Shown piece by piece: positions 1 to 6,654 of a DNA stretch of 51,138 nucleotides; position 1 is the stretch's first letter, and each line of letters begins with the position of its first letter. Where the stretch lies: contig JAICJH010000050.1 of NCBI GenBank assembly GCA_025928545.1, forward strand, positions 1 to 51,138, in the 5' to 3' direction. The translations under genes were made by a program, and so were the position numbers. The notes under the pieces are model-generated. The model saw only the letters and a program-made list of their open reading frames with translations, ran no database searches and was not told the origin of the DNA. This stretch comes from Bryobacteraceae bacterium (GTDB lineage: Bacteria; Acidobacteriota; Terriglobia; Bryobacterales; Bryobacteraceae).

Positions 1-240
1 CCGCACGAATACCAGATCTGCAACATCCCAGCCGCGAAACTGATTCCGCTCGGGCAAATCGGGCAGCGGCTGAGTGAACTCGATCCCGAAGCCGACATCG
101 TGATTCACTGCAAGAGCGGCATGCGTAGCGCTCGCGCCTGTGGCGTCCTGAAAGCGGCAGGGTTCAAGCACGTACGGAATATGAAGGGCGGAATTCTCGC
201 CTGGAGCGATCAGGTCGACCCCACCGTTCCGAAGTACTGA
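1..240 (+). CDS. moeB: C-terminal rhodanese domain of a MoeB/MoeZ-type adenylyltransferase (5' end outside window)
   Basis: The frame is open from the first base and ends at TGA 238-240, giving the last 79 residues of a longer protein. It contains a rhodanese active-site loop, C-K-S-G-M-R-S-A, in which the Cys would carry a persulfide. The closing stretch (ILAW-x-DQVDP-x-VPKY) is the characteristic end of MoeB/MoeZ proteins that fuse a ThiF/MoeB adenylyltransferase to a C-terminal rhodanese. Such proteins activate the C-terminal glycine of MoaD-like sulfur carriers and pass sulfur to them in molybdenum-cofactor or thiamine synthesis, in the cytoplasm. The adenylyltransferase part is not in the window, so the full identity is inferred from the C-terminus. 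A free-standing rhodanese is the main alternative. Confidence 0.72.
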   Translation, partial: PHEYQICNIPAAKLIPLGQIGQRLSELDPEADIVIHCKSGMRSARACGVLKAAGFKHVRNMKGGILAWSDQVDPTVPKY

Positions 241-318
241 ACGCAGGGAGGATCGGCGCGTGCGGCGCTGTGATTGACAGCGTAATGCGGCGTCTGTTTA
301 AATGAAATCACACGTTGC

Positions 319-393
<75 letters not shown>

Positions 394-396
394 AAT

Positions 397-413
397 AAAT
401 CCGCGCGGATTTT
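397..413 (+). terminator. Possible terminator hairpin after tRNA-Asn
   Basis: A perfect 16-base palindrome, AAATCCGC/GCGGATTT, starts 4 bases after the tRNA CCA end. Folded with a GCGC loop it gives a 6-bp stem ending in a run of four T. The stem is short and half A-T, so this is a weak candidate for intrinsic termination. Confidence 0.35.
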
Positions 414-643
414 CCAGCGGACCCCAAACTCCCATTAACCCCCAATCGCTGCCAGTGGCACTTTTTCGCCGGATTTGCACCATCTCTACAACCTTGCTGC
501 GAGCCTGCCAGAGCGAGACTGACGTCAGATACGCTCGCATGATAATGACGACCTGTAAATGCGGGCCTATTAAACGACCCCGACGCCTTCGCGGCCCGTC
601 CTGCCCATGATATGCTCTGCGCTTAGGCAGACCGGGAGGGACT

Positions 644-1864
644 ATGAACCGACGCAATTTTCTGATGGCAAGCGCGCCCGCCGCATTGCGCACTACATTG
701 AGCCTGATTGCGGTGTGGGCAACGCTGTTGTGTACAGCAGGAAGTGTTGCCGCCCAGGCGCCGTCGCCGGCCAGCCAGGCGATCCCACCCTCAACGCCGG
801 AGGCGCCGCGAGACGCCGACGGTAACCTGATGACGGGAAAACCGTTCGTCGCCTGCGGCCCGACAACAGGTGCTCAGATCGGCATCCTTCCCAATTCGGT
901 GCGCAACACCAGCGCTCAGAACGCCGGAGCGAGCGCCAACGCGGGACGCGGCCGGGGCGGCGCAGCCGGAGTGGCTGGCGCCGCTGGAGCAACCGGCTCA
1001 GGAGGGGTGGGCCGGGGCCGAGGCGGTGTGCAGGCAGACCCCGCAGTCGGCGCTCGCGGAGCGGCGGCCAACCCGCGTCCCACCACGACCGACCCGGCCA
1101 TCCTGGCCGGCATGCGGGCCGCGGTTGACCCGCGCGGCGGCAATGGCGGCCTGCCGAACGCCTGCAACTGGGCCGACAACACCGGCTTCACCCCGATCTT
1201 CGACGGTACCTTGCGAGGATGGGAAGGCGACATGCGTTTCTGGCGGGCGGAGCGCGACGAGAAGGGCGACCCTATGATCGTTGGCATCTCCACGCCCGAG
1301 GCGCCCAGCGGCAACGCCTATCTGACCTATCGCCCTTTGCAGGCCAGGGACTTCGACTTCAAGGCCGATATGCGCTTCATCAACCGCGGCGGTGGCGGCA
1401 TCCAGTACCGCAGCAAGACCGGCATCCAGTGGCGCGCCTATGCTGGCCCCGCCGGAATCTACAACAATGACTGGATGCTGACTGGCCCGCAGTTCGACTA
1501 TTGGTCCGGAGACAGCGCTCATACCGGCCAGGCGTATTCGGAGAACACCCCGATGGGTATCGAGGCCTCACGAAACCAGATCGTGCGCCAGTTCGGCAAT
1601 CTGCGGGCTCGGAAGAACCTGGTGGGCACGATCGCCACCACCGACGCGATCGCCGCCGCCCTCAATCCCGAAGGGACCTGGAACCACTTCGAGATCATCG
1701 CGCGCGGTCCCGTGGTGATGCACTTCATCAACGGCCAGCTGACCGCCGTGCTAGTCGATGACGATCCCGCGTCCAGCAACAACTGGTCGGGCTTCTTCGG
1801 CTTCGAAATCGAGAACACCACCAGGTTCGAAGCGAAGAACGTCTATGTGCGCAAGCTGAACTAG
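644..1864 (+). CDS. Secreted DUF1080 (3-keto-disaccharide hydrolase family) protein with Gly/Arg-rich linker
   Basis: 406 aa. The ATG at 644 follows a GGGAGGG ribosome site at 634-640. The N-terminus has a twin-arginine-like signal (NRRNFL, then a hydrophobic segment ending near AAQA, residue 39), so export, perhaps by Tat, is likely. Residues about 90-130 form a low-complexity Gly/Ala/Arg linker with repeated GRGRGG. The remainder (about 175-406) looks like the DUF1080 / PF06439 jelly-roll domain: FTPIFDGTLRGWEGD near its start, then a F-x-F-K-A-D-M-R-F-x-N-R-G-GGGIQYRS core and a terminal FFGFEIENTTRFEAKNVYV strand. Members of this family act on or bind oxidised disaccharides or other glycans outside the cytoplasm; the substrate here cannot be told. 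The gene stands alone, with no visible operon partner. Confidence 0.85.
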   Translation: MNRRNFLMASAPAALRTTLSLIAVWATLLCTAGSVAAQAPSPASQAIPPSTPEAPRDADGNLMTGKPFVACGPTTGAQIGILPNSVRNTSAQNAGASANAGRGRGGAAGVAGAAGATGSGGVGRGRGGVQADPAVGARGAAANPRPTTTDPAILAGMRAAVDPRGGNGGLPNACNWADNTGFTPIFDGTLRGWEGDMRFWRAERDEKGDPMIVGISTPEAPSGNAYLTYRPLQARDFDFKADMRFINRGGGGIQYRSKTGIQWRAYAGPAGIYNNDWMLTGPQFDYWSGDSAHTGQAYSENTPMGIEASRNQIVRQFGNLRARKNLVGTIATTDAIAAALNPEGTWNHFEIIARGPVVMHFINGQLTAVLVDDDPASSNNWSGFFGFEIENTTRFEAKNVYVRKLN

Positions 1865-2022
1865 CGCGTTCCGGCTTCGCTCTGGAGCCGATGTTCAGCT
1901 CAACTTGCCAGCAATGCCTTCAGTGTCTGTTTCCTGATGACGTCCGCCTCTCCGGAGACGGACTCGTCCCAGACATTTGGGGCCAGCCCCATAGATTCCC
2001 GAACTTCGGATCTGTAGCAGAC

Positions 2023-2730
2023 TCAATTCGCTGAAGGTTTTTCCAACCGGTCAATCACCACTACAGCAACGGGCCCTCGTGTCGACTCCAGCCGTAGTCC
2101 CATCTGCTGTTGAATGGCAGTAAAAATCGACGGAGCGCTCGAGGTTTCTGAGCAGGGACCTGTTTCGGGCGTCCAGCTTAATTCAAAGTCATACTTTCCG
2201 GGCAGCCCGCTATCATCACGAACCTCGCGACCCAGATAGCGGGACAGCATTTTTGCCATGACATCCGATGCGACTCGCTTTCCAGTCATGTGACCACAGG
2301 ACGTGCGCGCCATCGTGCCCGCTCCCTCGTCACGCCGTATCATTTTCACGCCATCTTTCAGGGGTTTCAGTGAATAGATAGTCATCTCCCGAGTCTCAGA
2401 ATGGTATTTGAGAGCGAACCGCTCTTCGAGCAGCAATCGAACCAGTTCACGGAGGTTCTGTCCGGAATCTACCCCCGTTTTTGCATCGATGTCATAGCGG
2501 TCTCCGTCGGCCCAGGCCGGTGCGCCGATCAGTTGAAAATCTTTCAGGTCAAAGGCGAATTTCAACAGATCCCGCAGATCCTGGCTTGTGACGGCGAGGC
2601 GTCCTCCGGGAAGGCTGTTCACGTTTGGATCGGCAGACGGGTCCCGGTTCACGTGGATCGCGGCGACCTCAAAGCCCTGCGCAAGCAGAAAGCCGGCGAG
2701 AGCTACAGTTCCAATAGCCGTGCGAATCAT
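2023..2730 (-). CDS. TIGR03435 family protein (copy 1 of 4)
   Basis: 235 aa with a short hydrophobic signal (AIGTVALAGFLLAQG) followed at once by the family signature FEVAAIHV. The protein shows the usual order: a LPGGRLAVTSQDLRDLL segment, a WADGDRYDIDAK segment, a LLLEERFALKYHSETREM segment, a D-S-GLPGKYDFEL-x-W-T-P block near residue 180, and the closing QQQMGLRLESTRGPVAVVVIDRLEKPSAN. ATG 2730 is preceded by GGGAG on the minus strand. The family is defined from Solibacter, where it is present in many copies, and has no established function; the signal peptide implies envelope or periplasm. It is shorter than the 264-319 aa copies elsewhere in this window. It appears to be transcribed alone. 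Confidence 0.9.
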   Translation of the reverse strand: MIRTAIGTVALAGFLLAQGFEVAAIHVNRDPSADPNVNSLPGGRLAVTSQDLRDLLKFAFDLKDFQLIGAPAWADGDRYDIDAKTGVDSGQNLRELVRLLLEERFALKYHSETREMTIYSLKPLKDGVKMIRRDEGAGTMARTSCGHMTGKRVASDVMAKMLSRYLGREVRDDSGLPGKYDFELSWTPETGPCSETSSAPSIFTAIQQQMGLRLESTRGPVAVVVIDRLEKPSAN

Positions 2731-3096
2731 CTGGTTCTCCCAAGCCCTTCCAGGGCGGACGATTCCCCGTATGACTATCCGGTTCCGCAGGCCTGATCGA
2801 GGCTCATCTGGCCATTAATTAGACTGACCCGGTGGATGCGTGGTTAGTTGAAATTTTAAAGGACCAGTGAACTGTTCCCGAAGCATGGTGGATTTGCGTT
2901 GAAGAGTTCAAGTTGTATCGTGATTGAACACCTCGCTGGATGGCCCTGACGAAAGTGAGTCTATCTTCAATAAATTCAACGGACCACTCGGTCCAAGGCA
3001 TTGGGCTTACTCAACCGGTATCATGTGCGACGGAACGCTCGCCGGCCGGCTCTCCGCGGCACTGGAATTGCAGCCTTTGCAGGGAGGTTCTTCATT
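2731..3096. other. Intergenic region (366 bp), holding only a possible transposase remnant
   Basis: Between the divergently arranged TIGR03435 and cupin genes. It carries the AGGGAGG ribosome site of the cupin gene at 3081-3087 and, on the minus strand, a short reading frame that begins like an IS481-type transposase (separate entry). I see no RNA gene, clear promoter or terminator. Confidence 0.6.
2819..3001 (-). pseudogene. Possible decayed IS481-type transposase start
   Basis: A 60-codon minus-strand frame opens with MPWTEWSVEFIEDRLTFVR, resembling the N-terminus of IS481-family transposases (M-P-W-x-E-x-S-V-...-R-x-x-F-V). The helix-turn-helix and DDE regions that should follow are absent: after about 24 residues the sequence no longer resembles the family and stops. 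I saw no terminal inverted repeats or target duplication. This is a guess from a short match; it may simply be a chance frame. Confidence 0.3.
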
Positions 3097-3606
3097 GTGA
3101 TGACGCCTATCAAGATCTTTCTGCGCAAGAACGGAAGCATACCAAACAGCAACCTCCCAGCGCTCCTTTACAAAGGCGTCCTCGCACCCAACGCCCGCGG
3201 CAAGGCACGGGCGTTCAGGAAAGCTTTCGAGGACAACGCCTGGGTCGGGCTCTGGACCGATATCATCTTCGATTATGTGCACTTCCACTCAAACGCGCAT
3301 GAGGCCCTCGGAATTGCGAAGGGACACGTTACGGTCGAGCTTGGCGGCGAAGGCGGCCGAACATTCCGTCTCAAATCCGGCGACATGCTCGTGCTACCCG
3401 CCGGCGTCGGTCACCGCCGCCTGTATATGGACGAAGAATTGGTAGTGATCGGAGCATACCCGCCGGGTCAATCGCATTACGACATCAAACGCAAGGGCCG
3501 TATCATGCCCACCGTGCCAATCCCTGATCGCGATCCGTTCTATGGGTCTGAAGGTCCGCTGCCACGGGTCTGGAACGGATCGCACCGAAAGTTGCAGTCC
3601 CCCTGA
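3097..3606 (+). CDS. YjlB-type cupin protein
   Basis: 169 aa from GTG 3097 (or ATG 3100, the next codon); the AGGGAGG at 3081-3087 sits 9-12 bases upstream, so I reject the longer frame opening at 3001. The product matches the YjlB cupin family: F-L-R-K-N-G-S-I-P-N-S at the start, PALLYKGVL, W-T-D-I-IFDYVHFHSNAHE (cupin motif 1 with three His and a Glu, a likely metal site), GGEGGRTFRLKSGDMLVLPAGVGHRRL (motif 2) and the end P-x-PD-x-DPFYGSEGPL. No signal peptide; cytoplasmic. Function of YjlB is not established; a small-molecule-binding or isomerase-type role is generic to cupins. Monocistronic. Confidence 0.87.
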   Translation: MMTPIKIFLRKNGSIPNSNLPALLYKGVLAPNARGKARAFRKAFEDNAWVGLWTDIIFDYVHFHSNAHEALGIAKGHVTVELGGEGGRTFRLKSGDMLVLPAGVGHRRLYMDEELVVIGAYPPGQSHYDIKRKGRIMPTVPIPDRDPFYGSEGPLPRVWNGSHRKLQSP

Positions 3607-3780
3607 GAAGCAGGGTCGCTTGACCGAATGGCACAGCTACCGATATGTCGTCATATCGCCGATGGTGGCTGCGCGCACCTTCTCGGGCCACTTCAAACCG
3701 GGGGAATTCCGGCTGTTCCCCCTAAGCGTCTAAGCTTCCGAATTCAGGGCGATACCGATGTTTCCTGCTACGGAAATTCG

Positions 3781-4416
3781 CTATCGCCCGTAATCTACGC
3801 GGACACCTGTGCGTGCGCTCCAGTAGATCGAGCCGTGTTCAAAGTTATTGATTCGGCCGATTCCGTCCGGTGCCGCCAGTTCATCGGAGGTAGGGTAGCC
3901 GAGACGCCCGACTTCCGCGCCGAGACGGAGATATTGTTCGCGAACGGCACCGTGAACTTCGTGAGCACCAGTTCGCGGACTCCAGTAGATTGTGCTGTTT
4001 TGGTAGGAACGGAAATGACCCTCACCGTCGGAACTGGTTTGCTCGGCAGTCAGCGGCTGGCCAAGCCCGAGGCCAGCTCTAACCATGTCCTGATATTTCG
4101 CCGCGATGGCCCCACCTTGTGGCTGGTTTTCGCGGTAATCGGAGCCTCTGTACTGATCGTAGCGATTGTGTTGATCGCCGCCGTAGTAGTCTGAATTTAC
4201 GCGGTCCCCTGCGTCGTTTCCTGTGTTGAATTCGATTCTAGCCACGTCGTTTGAGTTGTAACGGCGTGCCTGGCGGGCTCCGCCTTCCCTGAACACAATA
4301 GTGCCCGGCTGAGCGGATACAAGTTGCCCCTGAATGTGAGAGCCCGTCCTCAGGACCAAAGTGTCCGCGTAAAGTGAGATTCCCAAGAGAGCCACTCCAA
4401 CTAACATCGTTTTCAT
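3781..4416 (-). CDS. Secreted LGFP-repeat protein
   Basis: 211 aa. ATG 4416 has GGAGG (4424-4428) 7 bases upstream, better than an in-frame TTG two codons earlier. Signal peptide MKTMLVGVALLGISLYA, then a small beta-rich domain (about 18-70: TLVLRTGSHIQGQLVSAQ...VARIEF) resembling an Sm-like fold often seen before such modules. A polar, Tyr/Asp-rich linker (75-105) follows. The C-terminal third contains LGFP repeats: YQNSTIYWSPRTGAHEVHGAV, LRLGAEVGRLGYPTSDE and FEHGSIYWSARTG. LGFP repeats occur in exported proteins of actinobacteria and others, usually attached to cell-wall enzymes; here there is no enzymatic domain, so binding to a surface glycan is an inference. Confidence 0.85.
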   Translation of the reverse strand: MKTMLVGVALLGISLYADTLVLRTGSHIQGQLVSAQPGTIVFREGGARQARRYNSNDVARIEFNTGNDAGDRVNSDYYGGDQHNRYDQYRGSDYRENQPQGGAIAAKYQDMVRAGLGLGQPLTAEQTSSDGEGHFRSYQNSTIYWSPRTGAHEVHGAVREQYLRLGAEVGRLGYPTSDELAAPDGIGRINNFEHGSIYWSARTGVRVDYGR

Positions 4417-5000
4417 GATCAATCCTCCGCAGTTTGGTATGCACTTTGATCACCGTGTTAACCGTTACTAACTGCTGCTGTCTCTCCTCACATCATCGAA
4501 ACGCCGATTATCGTTGGCGGTAACGGAAACATACACGTGGCGAAAGAGTCCCGGCTGGAAAAGGCCACGCGGTTCCCAAATAGGCTACCGACGATATCCA
4601 AATCGTCCAAGCTGCCGGGACGCTCAGGGGCAGGAGGCTCCCCGCGTACAAAAGCCCTCGATACTGAGCGCTTGACCATGATTTCCCGGAGCGCGGCGTG
4701 TTGCAGGGTGTGTCGGGCGAAAGTGGGGAGTGGCGTGCTGGTGAAATTTGTGATTGAGGCACCGTCTCGGCGTCAACCGCTACAGTCGCAGCAAAACTCC
4801 ACGTCTACAAGACTGTGGGGACTTTGGCGGGGGAGCCCCTTAAGAGTCCTTAGGGGCTGTGGGCATTGGTGGGCAACGTTGCGCGCGACTCAGTGCTCCT
4901 GCTCGTCGATGGTTATCGCTAGTTCTCCGAACCCGAAATGCCTGATCCCATCGATAGTCTCGCGCATCCGGGATCCGAATAGGCATAGAATAGTCGCGAT
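4417..5000. other. Long intergenic region (584 bp) with one dyad and a -10-like site
   Basis: No convincing coding frame: frames that cross it are antisense shadows or extend into the gene at 5001 in the wrong frame. It contains an inverted repeat AGCCCCT (4834-4840) / AGGGGCT (4852-4858) without a T tract, so not an intrinsic terminator, and a TAGAAT (4986-4991) just 9 bases before the ATG at 5001. Confidence 0.5.
4986..4991 (+). promoter_or_regulatory. Possible -10 element of a near-leaderless transcript
   Basis: TAGAAT lies 9 bases before ATG 5001. The usual distance from -10 to the transcription start would put the mRNA start 2-3 bases before the ATG. No Shine-Dalgarno sequence is present, consistent with near-leaderless expression. 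I see no good -35. Confidence 0.3.
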
Positions 5001-5606
5001 ATGCGATTCATTGCGATTCTTGCCGCTCTATTGCTTCAGGCCCAGATTTTGCCTCAGCCGTTTGATCGTGAAGGTGCAAACAAAGTGCTGGAGAACGACC
5101 GCGTTATCGTTTGGGACGTGGCCTGGCTTCCGCGCGCCTATCCGACACATCGCCACGTTTACGATTATTCCGGCGTTTATTACACCAGCGGCGACCGAGT
5201 CATTGTGTCCCAGGCCGGCGCGCGCTCGCCAACCCACACCAACGCCTGGGATACCTTCTTCTTCCGCAGGGGCGTCACGCACAGTGAAGAAGGGGCGAGC
5301 AAGGAGCCGCTGCGGGCGGTATTCGTCGAGTTCAAGGAATCCGCGCCGGGGGTCGCAGCGGTGGGCGCCGCGAACACCGCTTCCGCAGGGCTCGGCAAGA
5401 AGGTCCGCGAGAGTGAGCGCCTGGTCATTTGGGAGGACATTGCCGCGCAGGATACTCAGCCGCCGGCGCACCGGCATGAAATGGACGCCGTGGCCGTCGC
5501 TTTCACAGGTCTGAAACCACGGATCACGTTCGTCCCGCGCGGGACCGTTGACCACGGGGAGGAGAGCGCTGGCGCGGACCGGGCATACTTCTTCGAGCTG
5601 AAGTAG
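5001..5606 (+). CDS. Secreted double-cupin-like protein of unknown function
   Basis: 201 aa with an N-terminal signal peptide (MRFIAILAALLLQAQ). Two similar units are visible: ENDRVIVWDVAWLPRAYPTHRH (about 30-52) and ESERLVIWEDIAAQDTQPPAHRH (about 137-159). Each pairs an N/S-x-R-[VL]-[IV]-W strand with a His-x-His metal-type motif, so an internal duplication of a cupin-like half is likely. Each is followed by a hydrophobic strand pair and a His (VTHSEEG, VDHGEES). Family: cupin-like secreted protein; no enzyme motif identifies a reaction. There is no ribosome site and a -10-like hexamer lies immediately upstream. It is followed after 142 bp by an alpha/beta hydrolase on the same strand. Confidence 0.78.
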   Translation: MRFIAILAALLLQAQILPQPFDREGANKVLENDRVIVWDVAWLPRAYPTHRHVYDYSGVYYTSGDRVIVSQAGARSPTHTNAWDTFFFRRGVTHSEEGASKEPLRAVFVEFKESAPGVAAVGAANTASAGLGKKVRESERLVIWEDIAAQDTQPPAHRHEMDAVAVAFTGLKPRITFVPRGTVDHGEESAGADRAYFFELK

Positions 5607-5748
5607 ATCCGGCTATTCCCTTGAACGATAGCCCAGAGCAGCACTCAAAGCCCACTGTAGCGCGCCAGTAGCGCGACTATTGTCTCGCCTGGCCTGCGCT
5701 GGCCGCGATTTCTCGCGACTTTTTCATTTCAAACAGGAGAGCGGTATC

Positions 5749-6648
5749 GTGCTATCAATTGATGGGTATTTGACTACAGAAGACGGAGTCAAACTGTATT
5801 TTCAAAAGCTCGGGAACGGCCCGAATGCCGTGATTATTCCGAACTCCGTTCACATGTTCGAAAGCTTCAGGCATCTTGCGGCCAGCCGCACAATCATCTT
5901 CTTCGATTTGCGCAATCGCGGCAGATCGGAGTCTATCAGCGACGCCTCGAAGCTCGCGAGAGGTATCCATAACGACGTAGACGACCTGGAGGCCGTGCGC
6001 CGGCATTTCCAGATCGATCAAGTCGATCTGATTGGACACTCGTACATAGGGTTGCTGGTGATCTTATACGCACTAAAATACCCGGACCACATCCATCGGA
6101 TCGTTCAAATCGGCGCCGCCCAGCCGAATGCTATGACGCAATACCCTCCACATCTGACAGGAGCAGATGCCACGCTCGCCGACTTCGTCAACAAGCTCAC
6201 GCAGCGTCGAAAGTCGATCGAGCCCGCAGATGCGGTCGAGGGGTGCAGGAACTTCTGGGGGATGGTGCGGGTACTGATGGTTGCCGACCCTGCCGACGCC
6301 AACAAGATCCATTGGACGCCATGCGATTACCCTAACGAAATAAACTTCATGAAGTACTGGACCGAGAACCTCATGCCATCGATTCACGCACTCCGGTTTG
6401 ACGAGGAGATATCGAAGGTGAAGGCGCCGGTCCTTACGATTCATGGCAGGAGGGATCGCCAGGGCGCTTATGGAGGCGCAAGGGAATGGGCAATGATTCT
6501 GCCGGACGCACGACTGGTAACAGTGGATAATGCAGCGCACGTGCCATGGATTGAATCTCCGGAAAGAGTCTTCGGCGCTATCGAGACATTCCTGAATGGT
6601 ACGTGGCCGGAGGCCGCCGAAGTGGTCGAGTTACTCGACGTCACATGA
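5749..6648 (+). CDS. Alpha/beta hydrolase
   Basis: 299 aa. I start at GTG 5749 because AGGAGA (5735-5740) precedes it by 8 bases and the product then begins directly with the family's first strand (GYLTTEDGVKLYFQKLG); the longer frame from 5680 adds a non-conserved stretch. Catalytic triad by motif: Ser98 in GHSYIG, Asp236 in HGRRD, His264 in NAAHVPW. The oxyanion region is unusual, PNSVHMFESF rather than the common HGGPG/HG. DLRNRGRS (about 53-60) is typical of proline-iminopeptidase-like and hydrolase-fold members. No signal peptide; cytoplasmic. Substrate unknown. It converges on the M56 gene with only 6 bp between the stops. Confidence 0.87.
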   Translation: MLSIDGYLTTEDGVKLYFQKLGNGPNAVIIPNSVHMFESFRHLAASRTIIFFDLRNRGRSESISDASKLARGIHNDVDDLEAVRRHFQIDQVDLIGHSYIGLLVILYALKYPDHIHRIVQIGAAQPNAMTQYPPHLTGADATLADFVNKLTQRRKSIEPADAVEGCRNFWGMVRVLMVADPADANKIHWTPCDYPNEINFMKYWTENLMPSIHALRFDEEISKVKAPVLTIHGRRDRQGAYGGAREWAMILPDARLVTVDNAAHVPWIESPERVFGAIETFLNGTWPEAAEVVELLDVT

Positions 6649-6654
6649 ACACTA

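Noticed and set aside
4834..4858. AGCCCCT/AGGGGCT dyad as a terminator
   Set aside because: No T tract follows; loop of 11 bases; no gene end nearby.
4537..5514. 325-aa plus-strand frame across the 4.4-5.0 kb gap
   Set aside because: Runs through the gene at 5001 in a wrong frame; Ser/Arg-rich composition and no ribosome site.
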